This document shows positions 9,312 to 18,151 of a stretch of DNA of 64,000 bases, in pieces (the stretch's first letter is position 1; each line of letters starts with the position of its first letter). The DNA is from Lysobacteraceae bacterium (GTDB lineage Bacteria; Pseudomonadota; Gammaproteobacteria; Nevskiales; Nevskiaceae): assembly GCA_013823855.1 (NCBI GenBank), contig PNMW01000007.1, positions 1 to 64,000 of the forward strand, read 5' to 3'. Position numbers and translations under genes: made by a program. The notes under the pieces were generated by a model. That model had not been told where the DNA came from and searched no databases. It worked only from the letters and a program-made list of their open reading frames with translations.

Positions 9312-11198
9312 ATGTCGCAGCAGCATTTCGATGTCATCGTCATCGGCGGTGGCCACGCCGGCACCGAGGCCGCGCTGGCATCTGCCCGCAGCGGCGCGCG
9401 CACCTTGCTGATCACGCAGAACATCGAGACGCTCGGGCAGATGTCCTGCAATCCGGCGATCGGCGGCATCGGCAAGGGCCATCTGGTGCGCGAGATCGAT
9501 GCGCTCGGCGGCGCGATGGCCCGTGCGGCGGACCGCGCCGGCATCCAGTTCCGTATCCTCAATGCCTCGAAGGGCCCGGCGGTGCGGGCGACCCGCGCCC
9601 AGGCCGATCGCATGCTGTATCGCGCCGCGGTGCGCGAGCTGCTGGAAAACCAGCCGAACCTGTCGCTGTTCCAGCAGGAAGTCGATGACCTGATCGTCGA
9701 AGGCGATGCCGTGCGCGGCGTGGTCACCCGTGCCGGCCTGCGCTTCACCGCCCGCGCCGTGGTGCTGACCGTCGGCACCTTCCTCGCCGGCAAGATCCAC
9801 GTCGGCCTGGTCAACCATCAGGGCGGCCGGGCCGGTGACGCCCCGAGCAATGCGCTGGCCGCGCGGCTGCGTGAACTGCCGCTGAGGGTCGGAAGGCTCA
9901 AGACCGGCACGCCGCCGCGCATCGACGGCCGGACGATCAATTACGAAGGGCTCGCCGAGCAGCCGGGTGACACCCCGACGCCGGTATTCTCGTTCCTGGG
10001 CTCGCGAGCCGAGCATCCGAGGCAGATCTCCTGCTGGATGACCCACACCAACGAGCGCACCCACGAGATCATCCGCAGCGGCTTCGATCGCAGCCCGATG
10101 TTCACCGGTGTCATCGAAGGCACCGGACCGCGCTACTGCCCGAGCGTCGAGGACAAGGTCAATCGCTTCGCGGCCAAGACCTCGCACCAGGTGTTCATCG
10201 AGCCGGAAGGCCTGAACACCCACGAGATCTATCCGAACGGCATCTCGACCTCGCTGCCCTACGACATCCAGGAAGCGCTGGTCCATTCGATCAAGGGCTT
10301 CGAAAACGCGCACATCACGCGGCCGGGCTATGCGATCGAGTACGACTACTTCGACCCGCGCGATCTGCAGACGAGCCTGGAGACCAAGGTGATCGCCGGG
10401 CTGTTCTTCGCCGGCCAGATCAATGGCACGACCGGCTACGAGGAAGCGGCGGCACAGGGCCTGCTGGCCGGCATCAACGCCGCCCGCAAGTCGCGCGATG
10501 AAGCGCCGTGGTGCCCGGCGCGGCACGAGGCCTACATCGGTGTGCTGGTCGACGACCTGATCACCTGCGGCACCGCCGAGCCGTATCGCATGTTCACCTC
10601 GCGCGCCGAGCATCGCCTGCTGCTTCGCGAGGACAACGCCGACCTGCGGCTGACGCCGGTCGGCCGCGAGATGAAGCTGGTCGACGATGCGCGCTGGAGC
10701 GCGTTCGAGAAAAAGCGCGAGGCGATCGATGCGGAAAGCGCGCGGCTGGCGGCGACCTGGCTGAAGCCGGCGCAGCTGGCGACGGCGGAGATGGTCAAGG
10801 TGTTCGGCCCGGCGCCGACCGACAACGGCGCTTCCGCACTCGAACTGCTGCGCCGTCCGGAAGGCAGCGTCGCTGCGCTCAAGCACTTCGGACTGATGGA
10901 TGACGCGATCGACGACGCGGTCGCCGAGCAGGTCGAGATCCGCATCAAGTACGCCGGCTACATCGAGCGCCAGCAGCTGGAGATCGACCGTGCGGCGCGT
11001 TACGAAGACGCCCCGGTGCCGGTCGATCTCGATTACGCGACGGTGCTCGGGCTGTCCAACGAAGTGCGCCAGAAGCTCGCCAGCCACCGGCCGCAGACGG
11101 TCGCGCAGGCCGGCCGCATTTCCGGTGTCACGCCGGCGGCCGTGTCACTGCTGCTGGTGCATCTGAAGCGGCTCGGACTGCTCCGGCGCAGCGCCTGA
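9312..11198 (+). CDS. mnmG: tRNA uridine-5-carboxymethylaminomethyl modification enzyme MnmG (GidA)
   Basis: 628 aa, full length. With MnmE it makes the (carboxymethyl)aminomethyl group on wobble U34 of tRNAs. The N-terminal FAD site [19 protein letters not shown] is clear, followed by [20 protein letters not shown], the central [11 protein letters not shown], and the [21 protein letters not shown] element. The C-terminal helical domain ends at [14 protein letters not shown]. The ATG at 9312 matches the usual [18 protein letters not shown] start. The usual neighbours rsmG and parA do not follow; a CBS-domain gene converges instead. Confidence 0.98.
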   Translation: MSQQHFDVIVIGGGHAGTEAALASARSGARTLLITQNIETLGQMSCNPAIGGIGKGHLVREIDALGGAMARAADRAGIQFRILNASKGPAVRATRAQADRMLYRAAVRELLENQPNLSLFQQEVDDLIVEGDAVRGVVTRAGLRFTARAVVLTVGTFLAGKIHVGLVNHQGGRAGDAPSNALAARLRELPLRVGRLKTGTPPRIDGRTINYEGLAEQPGDTPTPVFSFLGSRAEHPRQISCWMTHTNERTHEIIRSGFDRSPMFTGVIEGTGPRYCPSVEDKVNRFAAKTSHQVFIEPEGLNTHEIYPNGISTSLPYDIQEALVHSIKGFENAHITRPGYAIEYDYFDPRDLQTSLETKVIAGLFFAGQINGTTGYEEAAAQGLLAGINAARKSRDEAPWCPARHEAYIGVLVDDLITCGTAEPYRMFTSRAEHRLLLREDNADLRLTPVGREMKLVDDARWSAFEKKREAIDAESARLAATWLKPAQLATAEMVKVFGPAPTDNGASALELLRRPEGSVAALKHFGLMDDAIDDAVAEQVEIRIKYAGYIERQQLEIDRAARYEDAPVPVDLDYATVLGLSNEVRQKLASHRPQTVAQAGRISGVTPAAVSLLLVHLKRLGLLRRSA

Positions 11199-11214
11199 GC
11201 GGCGCGCCGCTCAG
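11195..11214. terminator. Perfect palindrome spanning both stop codons of mnmG and the CBS gene
   Basis: A 20-nt perfect inverted repeat built around GCGGCGCGCCGC. It contains the TGA of mnmG on the plus strand and the TGA of the convergent CBS gene on the minus strand. It lacks a U-tract, so it may be a bidirectional pausing or termination structure rather than a classic intrinsic terminator. Confidence 0.4.
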
Positions 11215-11612
11215 CACATCTGGCTGATCGCGCGCAGCACGTCGGAACGGGAGATCTGGCCGACCAGCTGGCCGTTCTCGAGCACCGGATAGCGGCGGAA
11301 CGGCGCCGTGGTGAACATCGTCGCCAGCTGTGTCAGGTTCATCTCCGGATCGACGGTCTGCGGCTTTTCGCTCATGTACTGGGCGACCGGGCCGGCGATG
11401 CAGCTGTCCTGCGCGGCGGTCAGCGCCACTTCCAGACAATCCCGCTGCGACAGGATGCCCAGCAGGTTGCCCTTGGCATCGACGACCGGCGCACCGGAGA
11501 TGCCCTTCTCGACCAGCGTGTGCACGGCGTGCATCACCTCCATGTCCGGATGAAAGGTGACCAGCTTGGTCGTCATGAAGTCGCGGACCTTGACGGAATC
11601 CAGTGTTGCCAT
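11211..11612 (-). CDS. CBS-domain pair protein
   Basis: 133 aa made of two CBS motifs (about residues 8-65 and 72-131): VRDFMTTKLVTFHPDMEVMHAVHTL then GISGAPVVDAKGNLLGILSQRD, and AQYMSEKPQTVDPEMNLTQL then FRRYPVLENGQLVGQISRSDVL. Such stand-alone pairs bind adenosine nucleotides (AMP, ATP, NADH or SAM) and regulate partner proteins. No enzyme domain is attached. The gene converges with mnmG and is followed upstream by the YgjP gene on the same strand, 75 nt apart. Confidence 0.9.
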   Translation of the reverse strand: MATLDSVKVRDFMTTKLVTFHPDMEVMHAVHTLVEKGISGAPVVDAKGNLLGILSQRDCLEVALTAAQDSCIAGPVAQYMSEKPQTVDPEMNLTQLATMFTTAPFRRYPVLENGQLVGQISRSDVLRAISQMC

Positions 11613-11687
11613 TTCTAGTTTTCTCCCCCTCGCGTGACTTGACAGTAGCGCGCAGGGGAAGCGGAAACAACCGCGGCAGCAATGGCC

Positions 11688-12470
11688 CTACAGCGCGCCG
11701 TCGAACAGGCTCGCAGGGGTGGGCTCGGCGCCCGACTTCGGCAGCACCGCGTGCAGTGCCGCACCGTGCTCGCGCAGCCAGGCGCGCCACTGCACATGAT
11801 CGGCCATCTGCTTCTCGACCAGCCGCCAGAAACGCGGCGAATGATCGAGGTGGCGGCGATGACACAGCTCGTGGATCACCACGTAGCGCAGCGCCTCTGG
11901 CGGCGCCATCACCAGCCGCCAGTTGAGGCTGATCAGGCCATCCGGCGTGCAGCTGCCCCACAGCGATTTCTGATCGGCGATGCGCGGGCCCTCGTAGCTG
12001 ACGCCCAGGCGTGCGCTCTCGGCATCGAGCAGCAGCCGGGCGTCGTGGCGGGCCAGCTTGGCGATGCCGGCGCGCAAGGTCGTGACCAGCCGCTCCGGAC
12101 GCCCCAGATCCTGCGTCGAGCAGTACAGCTGGATGTCGTCACCGAAGCGCAGGGTCGGCCGGGCGAGGCGGGCCAGCACCACGCGGACATTCATCTCGCG
12201 GCCTCGGAGGCTGATCGTGTCGCTGCCGTCCCAGCGCATCGCTCGCCGGACCGGCACCCGGGCGGCGCGCGATTTCAGCTCGACCAGCTTCTGGCGGATC
12301 CATTCCTCGCGGCTCTTCAGGAAGGCGTGCGCGGTGGCGCGCGGCACCCGCTTCGGAATCACCAGCAGGACATTGCCGTCCGGCCGCACTTCGATGCGGA
12401 TGTTGCCGGCGCGCGCGCTGACGCGCTCGGTCAACTGCAGCGGCGCGAAAGGCCCGAGCAGGTCAGCCAT
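11688..12470 (-). CDS. YgjP-type zinc metalloprotease (DUF45/WLM-like)
   Basis: 260 aa. The active-site motif HELCHRRHLDH at residues 200-210 supplies an HExxH zinc site with a third His at 210, and the upstream QKSLWGSC at 167-174 is the second signature of the YgjP/DUF45 family. The N-terminal half contains SREEWIRQKL, also typical. The cellular substrate is unknown; homologues are often found near housekeeping genes or restriction systems. Start at the ATG giving MADLLGPF. Confidence 0.88.
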   Translation of the reverse strand: MADLLGPFAPLQLTERVSARAGNIRIEVRPDGNVLLVIPKRVPRATAHAFLKSREEWIRQKLVELKSRAARVPVRRAMRWDGSDTISLRGREMNVRVVLARLARPTLRFGDDIQLYCSTQDLGRPERLVTTLRAGIAKLARHDARLLLDAESARLGVSYEGPRIADQKSLWGSCTPDGLISLNWRLVMAPPEALRYVVIHELCHRRHLDHSPRFWRLVEKQMADHVQWRAWLREHGAALHAVLPKSGAEPTPASLFDGAL

Positions 12471-12581
12471 GGAAGTGTCGGGTTGCGGTCATGTCGGCGA
12501 GTACGAACGTGCGGCCGGATTGTATGCGCGGGAGTCTGCGCTGCGCTCGCGAGCACCGTGCCGGCGGAACGGGCGAACGGC

Positions 12582-13379
12582 TCAGCTTTCGCGATAGCCG
12601 ATGCGGGCGAGCAGGCCGTCGAGTTCGTCGAGATCGTGAAACTTCACCCGCAGTTCGCCGCCGCCGCCGCTGCCCGGCTTGAACACCGATGGATAACCGA
12701 GGTGATCGGACAGGCGCGCCGCCAGCTTCTGCCAGTCGTCCGGCTTGGCCGGCGCGGCCGCCAGATTGCCGTTGCCGGCCAGCCGTCGCTCCAGCGCCCG
12801 CACGCTCAGGCGTTCGCGCACGCAGATGTCGGCCCAGCGCAGCTGCTGGCTGACCGCAAGGCCGGCCAGCACCTTGGCGTGGCCGAGGCTGATCGCCCCT
12901 TCGTCGAGCATCGCCTGCACCTGCGGGCACAGTGCCAGCAGGCGCAGGAAGTTGGTGACATAGGCGCGCGACTTGCCGATCCGCAGGCCGATCGCCTCAT
13001 GGGTCAGCGCATGCGCATCGCCGAGATTGCGCAGGCCTTCCGCGGTTTCGATCGGCGACAGCGACTCGCGCTGCAGGTTCTCGATCAGGCCGAGCACGCG
13101 GGCTTCGGCTTCGTCGAGATCGTCGCGGATCAGCGCCGGGACCTCGTGCAGCCCGGCCAGCTGGGCGGCGCGCCAGCGACGTTCGCCGGCCAGGATCTCG
13201 TACTCGCGGCGCGGACCGCTGCCGATCGAGCGCAGCACCAGCGGCTGGATGATGCCGCTCTCGCGGATCGACTCCGACAGTTCGCGCAGCGCATCGGCGG
13301 CAAAGCGCCGCCGCGCCTGGGTGGAACCGGGGCGGATCAGGTCCAGCGGAATCTGACGGACGGTGTCGCCTGATGCCAT
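12582..13379 (-). CDS. ParB/Noc-family partition-like protein
   Basis: 265 aa from the ATG at 13379 (an upstream in-frame extension exists but overlaps the folE promoter area). The ParB N-terminal domain shows [17 protein letters not shown], the C-motif LVLRSIG...[18 protein letters not shown] (box with GERR, the CTP-binding segment) and [19 protein letters not shown], then a helix-turn-helix ([25 protein letters not shown]). A short C-terminal segment follows. Chromosomal ParB binds parS and loads SMC. No parA is adjacent, unlike the standard rsmG-parA-parB order, so this may be a specialised ParB rather than the main chromosomal one. Divergent from folE. Confidence 0.85.
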   Translation of the reverse strand: MASGDTVRQIPLDLIRPGSTQARRRFAADALRELSESIRESGIIQPLVLRSIGSGPRREYEILAGERRWRAAQLAGLHEVPALIRDDLDEAEARVLGLIENLQRESLSPIETAEGLRNLGDAHALTHEAIGLRIGKSRAYVTNFLRLLALCPQVQAMLDEGAISLGHAKVLAGLAVSQQLRWADICVRERLSVRALERRLAGNGNLAAAPAKPDDWQKLAARLSDHLGYPSVFKPGSGGGGELRVKFHDLDELDGLLARIGYRES

Positions 13380-13401
13380 GCGGCGTCGGGCCTTGAGGGC
13401 T

Positions 13402-13416
13402 GTGGGATAATCCCGA
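13402..13416 (+). promoter_or_regulatory. Probable -10 element upstream of folE
   Basis: The hexamer GATAAT within GTGGGATAATCCC has an extended -10 look and lies between the divergent parB-like and folE starts. No convincing -35 is seen at 17-18 nt. It could serve folE. Confidence 0.35.
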
Positions 13417-13550
13417 TATTGAACCACCAAAGCGCGACGGCCACGACGCCATTCCGCGCATCCCTTATCCGGACCCGGCCTTTCGTGACGCATGCCCTCT
13501 GGCGCGCCGAGCCCGCTCCACAGTTCCTTTCAAATCGAGAAATCGCAACC

Positions 13551-14093
13551 GTGGAAGAGCATTTCAAGGCCATCATCGAAGCCGTCGGCGAAGACCCCAA
13601 CCGCGAAGGCCTGCTGCGCACGCCGCATCGTGCCGCCAAGGCCTTCGAGTTCCTGACCCAGGGCTACCGCCAGGATCTGGACGAACTGGTCAACGACGCC
13701 GTCTTCACCACCACCAACAACGAGATGGTGATCGTCCGCGACATCGAGCTGTATTCGATGTGCGAACACCATCTGCTGCCGTTCCTCGGCCGCGCCCATG
13801 TGGCCTACCTGCCGAACGGCAAGGTCATCGGACTTTCTAAGATCCCGCGCATCGTCGACATGTTCGCGCGGCGCCTGCAGATCCAGGAGAAGCTGACCCA
13901 GCAGATCGGCAACTGCGTGCAGGAAGTGACCGATGCCAAGGGCGTGGCGGTTGTCGTCGAGGCGAAACATCTGTGCGCGATGATGCGGGGTGTCGAAAAG
14001 CAGAACTCGTCGATGACCACGTCGATGATGCTCGGCCGTTTTCGCGACGATCCGCGCACCCGCCAGGAGTTCCTGACCCTGATCCGGGGCTGA
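13551..14093 (+). CDS. folE: GTP cyclohydrolase I (FolE)
   Basis: Converts GTP to 7,8-dihydroneopterin triphosphate, the first step of folate and other pterin synthesis. From the GTG at 13551 the protein is 180 aa, the usual bacterial length; the frame also extends to 13419 (224 aa), but those residues do not look like FolE. Visible features: [19 protein letters not shown], the zinc ligands in CEHHLLPF (Cys71, His74) and HLCAMMRG (Cys142), and [17 protein letters not shown] at the C-terminus. Monocistronic: a hairpin follows the stop. Confidence 0.96.
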   Translation: MEEHFKAIIEAVGEDPNREGLLRTPHRAAKAFEFLTQGYRQDLDELVNDAVFTTTNNEMVIVRDIELYSMCEHHLLPFLGRAHVAYLPNGKVIGLSKIPRIVDMFARRLQIQEKLTQQIGNCVQEVTDAKGVAVVVEAKHLCAMMRGVEKQNSSMTTSMMLGRFRDDPRTRQEFLTLIRG

Positions 14094-14097
14094 GCGG

Positions 14098-14129
14098 CAC
14101 GGCCGGATCGTCATTGATCCGGCCTTGTG
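14098..14129 (+). terminator. Intrinsic-like terminator after folE
   Basis: A 9-bp perfect stem (GGCCGGATC / GATCCGGCC, 14101-14109 and 14116-14124) with a 6-nt loop begins 7 nt after the folE stop. CAC/GTG flanks can add three pairs across a small bulge. The T-tract is weak (TTGTGCTT). Confidence 0.55.
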
Positions 14130-14136
14130 CTTCGTT

Positions 14137-14145
14137 CGTATAATC
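14137..14145 (+). promoter_or_regulatory. Probable -10 element of the desaturase gene
   Basis: A consensus TATAAT lies at 14139-14144, right behind the folE terminator and 65 nt before the desaturase ATG. No good -35 is visible at the expected spacing. Confidence 0.45.
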
Positions 14146-14208
14146 GGGTGCAGTTCCCCCTTCGCGGCGATCAAGCCGCCGTGATCCGCATCACTGGAGT
14201 CCGTCACC

Positions 14209-15195
14209 ATGGGCAGCGCAGCGCCTCGTCATACGTTCGGCACGCCGGACCAGATCGCCGTCATGGTCGATCTTCAGGGTTTCGTCCGCCAGCAGACCGA
14301 AGACCATCTCGCGCGCCGCAAGCTGTGGTTCCCGAATGAGCTGCTGTCGGCCGATGCCCATGACATCGAGGCCGCCGAAGCCGATCTGGCCGAAGTCCGC
14401 GAGGCTGCCAAAGGCCTGCCGGACAGTATCCGCGTGGCGCTGGCGCTGAACCTGCTGACCGAGGAAGGCCTGCCGCATTTCCACCGCCTGATCGCCACCC
14501 ACCTCGGCAATGAATCGCCGTGGAGCACCTGGAACAACATGTGGACGGCCGAGGAAGACCGCCACGGCTGCGCGATGCGCGATTACTGCCGCGATGCCCG
14601 CATCTTCAACATGGGCGCGCTGGAGAAGATGCAGTACCACTACATCGAGGCCGGCTTCAATCCGGACTGGCAGCAGGACCCGTACCGCCTGCTCGCCTAC
14701 ACCTCGCTGCAGGAAAAGGCGACCCAGGTCGCCCATGCCAACACCGGCCGCATGTGCTCGAAGCACGAGCCGCGCATCCAGCGCATCCTCGCCCACATCG
14801 CCGGTGACGAATCCCGCCACTACGCGTTCTACCGGGCCTGCTTCGGCGGTATCCTCGCCCGTGATCCGGACGACGCGCTGTACTCGCTGCTCAAGGTGAT
14901 GCCGGCGCTGGCGATGCCCGGTCACAACATGCCGGGCTACGACCACATGTCCGACGTCGTTCGACGCGCTGACATCTACGGCCCGCGCAACTATCAGGCG
15001 ATCGTCGAGGAACTGCTGGAGCACTGGCAGATCGGCGCGCTGACCGGCCTGTCGGCCGCCGGCCGCGAGTACCAGGACAAGCTGATGAAGATTCCGGCCC
15101 GTCTTGCGCGGATGGCCGACTATCTCGACGGCAAGGCCACCGGCACCCGCGACTTCAGCTTCGATTTCATCTACGACCGCACGATCACCATCTGA
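14209..15195 (+). CDS. Acyl-ACP desaturase (soluble di-iron, stearoyl-ACP desaturase family)
   Basis: 328 aa. Soluble di-iron enzyme of the plant-type FA_desaturase_2 family, which inserts a cis double bond into acyl-ACP or acyl-CoA using O2 and reduced ferredoxin. The two diagnostic iron-ligand motifs are present: EEDRHG at residues 115-120 and DESRH at 200-204 (family EExRHG and DExRH). WSTWNNMWTAEEDRHG and AHIAGDESRHYAFYR match the family context. It is flanked by terminator-like hairpins on both sides, so it is probably transcribed alone. The family is common in Nevskiales and mycobacteria. Confidence 0.93.
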   Translation: MGSAAPRHTFGTPDQIAVMVDLQGFVRQQTEDHLARRKLWFPNELLSADAHDIEAAEADLAEVREAAKGLPDSIRVALALNLLTEEGLPHFHRLIATHLGNESPWSTWNNMWTAEEDRHGCAMRDYCRDARIFNMGALEKMQYHYIEAGFNPDWQQDPYRLLAYTSLQEKATQVAHANTGRMCSKHEPRIQRILAHIAGDESRHYAFYRACFGGILARDPDDALYSLLKVMPALAMPGHNMPGYDHMSDVVRRADIYGPRNYQAIVEELLEHWQIGALTGLSAAGREYQDKLMKIPARLARMADYLDGKATGTRDFSFDFIYDRTITI

Positions 15196-15205
15196 TCGCG
15201 TCCGG

Positions 15206-15227
15206 CCCGGTCCGATGACGGACCGGG
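15206..15227. terminator. Hairpin between the convergent desaturase and acylphosphatase genes
   Basis: CCCGGTCCG and CGGACCGGG form a 9-bp perfect stem around the loop ATGA. It sits 10 nt past the desaturase stop and just beyond the acylphosphatase stop on the other strand; it could act in both directions. T-tract minimal. Confidence 0.5.
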
Positions 15228-15228
15228 T

Positions 15229-15507
15229 TCAGCGGCGGACGACGAAGGCGCCGGCATCGACCGGCGCGTCGACCGCCTGCCATTCCAGCGTCTCGACCTT
15301 CGCACCCGGCGGGCCCCGCCGCAGCCAGTCGCGCAGGCCGATCACCGCCGCGTAGCTCGGGCCCGCCACCAGGCCTTCGACCGAGCCATCCGGGCAGTTG
15401 CGCACCCAGCCCGACAAGCCCATCGCCTGCGCCTTGCGCCGGGTGGCCACGCGAAAGCCGACGCCCTGCACGTGGCCGGTCACGACGAAGCGGTAAGATT
15501 CCTGCAT
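15229..15507 (-). CDS. acyP: Acylphosphatase
   Basis: 92-aa enzyme that hydrolyses acyl phosphates. The catalytic Arg19 in GHVQGVGFR and Asn37 in [13 protein letters not shown] are both present, and the length is standard. The start codon lies within 45 nt of the divergent hypothetical gene at 15550, so the two promoters share a very short region. Confidence 0.95.
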   Translation of the reverse strand: MQESYRFVVTGHVQGVGFRVATRRKAQAMGLSGWVRNCPDGSVEGLVAGPSYAAVIGLRDWLRRGPPGAKVETLEWQAVDAPVDAGAFVVRR

Positions 15508-15549
15508 GTCGACCTGTCGTATCTGAGAGCCCTTGAGAGAGCACGGTCC

Positions 15550-16251
15550 GTGGCACCTGCCATCATAAATCGCCTTCGCCAGACCTTGGGCCGCACGCTC
15601 GGTCGGCGTCTCGAGGCGTTTGCCGGACGGGCGATGGATCTGGCTGGTCAGGATTCGTTTTCGCTGTCAGCCGAGCTGCCCGGAGTGACCGCCGACGCGC
15701 CGTTGCTGAAGCTGAAGCTGGAGATGCTCAGCGAGGAACTCGGCGAAGGCGGGCGTTTCCGGCTGCGCGCTCACGTGCAGGCGAACATGGCGACGGCGCT
15801 GACGCCGCTGCCGGCACCGCGCGCGGCGCAGGACGCAATCTCCGGTCCGAACACGATGGCCCAGCCGGCGGCCGGCGTCGGGCGCCTGCTGCGGCTCGGG
15901 CTCAAGGTACCGGCGATCCGCCGTGCCGCGATGCCGTTCATCCGCCACGACATCAACACCTGGATCGATATCCGCGCGTCGACCGCCGATCTCGTCGACG
16001 GTGCCCGGGCACTGCTGCCGGAAAGCGCCCAGCTGCAGGCGCTCGGCATCGACACCACGATGCCGGCCGACGGCCCGATGGCCCAGACCTGGGCCGGGGC
16101 GACCGGCGGGCTGACGCCGGGCTTTGCCCAGGTGTCGCTGATCCAGGTCGACAAGCGCCACCTGCCGAAGGCGATGAGCGCGCTGCTCGGCAACCAGCCG
16201 TTCCAGTTCGTGGCCGCCGTGGTCAACGTGGCGGAAGAAAAGTCGCGCTGA
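15550..16251 (+). CDS. Conserved hypothetical protein
   Basis: 233 aa from a GTG preceded by GAGAG (15534-15538); a longer frame starts at 15472 but would overlap the acylphosphatase start. No family recognised. It has an N-terminal amphipathic region ([21 protein letters not shown]), a middle part rich in Ala and Pro, and a C-terminal region with [28 protein letters not shown]. There is no signal peptide and no clear membrane helix. Codon use and GC match the neighbours, so it is likely a real gene. Confidence 0.6.
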   Translation: MAPAIINRLRQTLGRTLGRRLEAFAGRAMDLAGQDSFSLSAELPGVTADAPLLKLKLEMLSEELGEGGRFRLRAHVQANMATALTPLPAPRAAQDAISGPNTMAQPAAGVGRLLRLGLKVPAIRRAAMPFIRHDINTWIDIRASTADLVDGARALLPESAQLQALGIDTTMPADGPMAQTWAGATGGLTPGFAQVSLIQVDKRHLPKAMSALLGNQPFQFVAAVVNVAEEKSR

Positions 16252-16327
16252 CGGCGGCGTCCGCAGGCCCCTCGCCGCCCCGGCATCGGGTCGGGCCCGT
16301 CCGGCCTTCCTGACGCGGCCAACAAAA

Positions 16328-16353
16328 AAGCGGAGATCTTGCGATCCCCGCTT
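16328..16353 (-). terminator. Intrinsic terminator on the minus strand
   Basis: Read on the minus strand: an 11-bp stem AAGCGGGGATC / GATCTCCGCTT (one G-U pair) with a 4-nt loop, followed directly by six Ts. This is a strong terminator, but no supported gene lies directly upstream; the next minus-strand gene (16587-17174) already has its own terminator. Confidence 0.65.
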
Positions 16354-16525
16354 CAAACCCTCCCCCCAAAAATCGTCCGGATCACATCCGCTTCCGGGAA
16401 GCGCGAACCCCGCGCCGTGATGGCGTGTCCGCTGGAGCCGAGACTAGCGTCATTCCCCGGGCTCGCCTAGACCCGCAGTGCAGCATGAATTTCCGCAGTG
16501 GCGACCCCATTGCAGGATGACAAAA

Positions 16526-16565
16526 GGGCCCGGGTCACCGCTTTGAAGAGCGGTGACCCGGGCCC
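16526..16565 (-). terminator. Strong hairpin terminator of the glycine-zipper lipoprotein gene
   Basis: A perfect 17-bp inverted repeat (arms 16526-16542 and 16549-16565; core CCCGGGTCACCGCT) with a 6-nt loop. On the minus strand the stem is followed by TTTTG. It lies 22 nt beyond the lipoprotein stop. Confidence 0.75.
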
Positions 16566-16586
16566 CTGCGTGCGGCGGGTCGCGGA

Positions 16587-17174
16587 TCAGTTCGGGATCA
16601 GGTTGCCGTCGGACACCCGGACCTTCGAGCCGACGCCCAGGCCTTCGAGGCGCGGCACGGTGATGGTGCGGGTGCCGCCGGCGTCCATCGACACCGTCAC
16701 GTGGTGCACCCATTCACCCTTGGCGCGCTTCTCGACTTCGCGGCCGGCCAGACCGCCGAGCACCGCGCCGCCGATCGTCGCCAGCACCTTGCCCGACTTC
16801 TTGCCGAACTGCGCGCCGGCCACGCCACCGGCAGCCGCACCACCCAGGGTGCCGAGGGCCGAGGCTTCACCCTGCACGCGCTCGTCCTTGACGGCGGTGA
16901 TCGTGCCGCAGTCCTGGCAGACCTGGACGGCCGGCGGGGCTGGCGGCGCCACGGCGGCCAGCGGCGCCGGTGCCGGGCGCGGCTTCGGTTTCGGCTTCGG
17001 AGCCGGAGCGGGCGCTTCGGCAACCGGCTCCGGGGCCGGCACTGCGGCGGGTGCTGCCGGTTCGGCCGGCGTGGCTGCCGGCGCGGTGGCCGCGGCGTCG
17101 ACCGGCGGCTGCGGTGCTGGTCCGCAGGCGGTGAGGACAGCAATCAGCAGCGCAGGCAGCAGTTTCTTGTACAT
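16587..17174 (-). CDS. Glycine-zipper outer-membrane lipoprotein (17 kDa antigen / SlyB-like)
   Basis: 195 aa. A lipobox (LTAC, Cys17) follows a short signal peptide, so the protein should be lipidated. Residues 20-80 form a flexible Ala/Pro/Lys-rich linker that can span periplasm or peptidoglycan. From about 84 to 150 there is a Cys-x2-Cys pair (VCQDCG) and a glycine-zipper 2TM segment (LGGAAAGGVAGAQFGKKSGK and ATIGGAVLGGLAGREVE), as in the Rick_17kDa_Anti family. A C-terminal beta-like domain carries VTVSMDAGGTRTITV. Function in the family is structural or envelope stress related. Confidence 0.8.
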   Translation of the reverse strand: MYKKLLPALLIAVLTACGPAPQPPVDAAATAPAATPAEPAAPAAVPAPEPVAEAPAPAPKPKPKPRPAPAPLAAVAPPAPPAVQVCQDCGTITAVKDERVQGEASALGTLGGAAAGGVAGAQFGKKSGKVLATIGGAVLGGLAGREVEKRAKGEWVHHVTVSMDAGGTRTITVPRLEGLGVGSKVRVSDGNLIPN

Positions 17175-17368
17175 CGGGGGTTCTCCATGGCTTCAGGTGT
17201 CGAAGTGCGCGAAGGGTAGCACCGCAAGCTGAACGGCAACTGAGCCTTTGAAGGCCTTGCCGGATGTTCCGGACAGCCCGGGTTTCACGGCTTTCGACCG
17301 GTGCAGCCACGGTTCCGTTCACCCGCCGGCGGCTCGCTAGACTGGCGCTTTCCCGCCGAAGCGATCCC

Positions 17369-18121
17369 GTGCGTTCTCCGAATCCGGCTGCCGAATCCCG
17401 CGTCTCGATTCCCGACTGGCGACAGCTGCGGCGGATCGTCCTGTTCACCGGCGCCGGCCTGTCGGCGGAATCCGGGGTGCCGACCTACCGTGGCGCCGGC
17501 GGCATCTGGTGCGAGTACCGGTACGAGGACTACGCCTGCCAGCGCGCCTTCGAACGCGATCCGGTCAAGGTGCTGGACTTTCACGCGCTGCGCCGAGCCG
17601 CCGTGCTGGGCTGCGCGCCGCACGCCGGGCATGACCACATCCGGGCGATGCAGGCGCGGCATCCGGGCGTGCAGGTCATCACCCAGAACATCGATGGCCT
17701 GCTGCAGCGCGCCGGTGTCGCCGTCGACGCCGAACTGCACGGCAGCCTGTGGCGGCTGCGCTGTCCGGTGCACGGCGTGCGGGCCGATCAGGCGGCCGCG
17801 GAGTTCGTCGCCCGCCGTTGTCCGGACTGCCCGCCGGCCACGGCGCCGTGGCTGCGCCCGGACATCACCTGGTTCGAGGACGCCGTCGATGCCGAGGTGT
17901 TCGAGCACGCCGCGATGCGGGTCGACGACGCCGAGCTGTTCGTCGGCATCGGCACCTCCGGCGCGGTCTGGCCGGCGGCCGGCTTCGCCGAGCGGGCGCG
18001 GCGGCGCGGCGCGCGGATGATCGAGATCAATCCGGAGGATAACGAGGCCTCCGCGCGCTACGACGAACGCCTGCGGCTGCCGGCATCCATCGGCCTGCCG
18101 ACCCTGTTCCCGCTGGATTGA
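17369..18121 (+). CDS. NAD-dependent protein deacylase, sirtuin family
   Basis: Sirtuin of about 250 aa from the GTG at 17369; a longer ATG start at 17264 is open, but a TAGACT -10-like box at 17338-17343 lies inside that extension, which favours the shorter form. The NAD-binding GAGLSAESGVPTYRG (28-42), the QNIDGLLQRAG motif (106-116) and the catalytic His124 (ELHGSL) are intact. The zinc module has CPVH and CPDC. At the site where class III (CobB/SIRT5) enzymes have Y-x2-R, this protein has FHALRR: His replaces Tyr while an Arg is kept, so acyl preference may differ. Confidence 0.9.
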   Translation: MRSPNPAAESRVSIPDWRQLRRIVLFTGAGLSAESGVPTYRGAGGIWCEYRYEDYACQRAFERDPVKVLDFHALRRAAVLGCAPHAGHDHIRAMQARHPGVQVITQNIDGLLQRAGVAVDAELHGSLWRLRCPVHGVRADQAAAEFVARRCPDCPPATAPWLRPDITWFEDAVDAEVFEHAAMRVDDAELFVGIGTSGAVWPAAGFAERARRRGARMIEINPEDNEASARYDERLRLPASIGLPTLFPLD

Positions 18122-18151
18122 AGCGCGCCGAGCCGCGCAGGGCCGCTGACC

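Noticed and set aside
11682..13373. A 563-codon plus-strand frame over the YgjP and ParB-like genes.
   Set aside because: Antisense shadow of two genes with catalytic or DNA-binding motifs.
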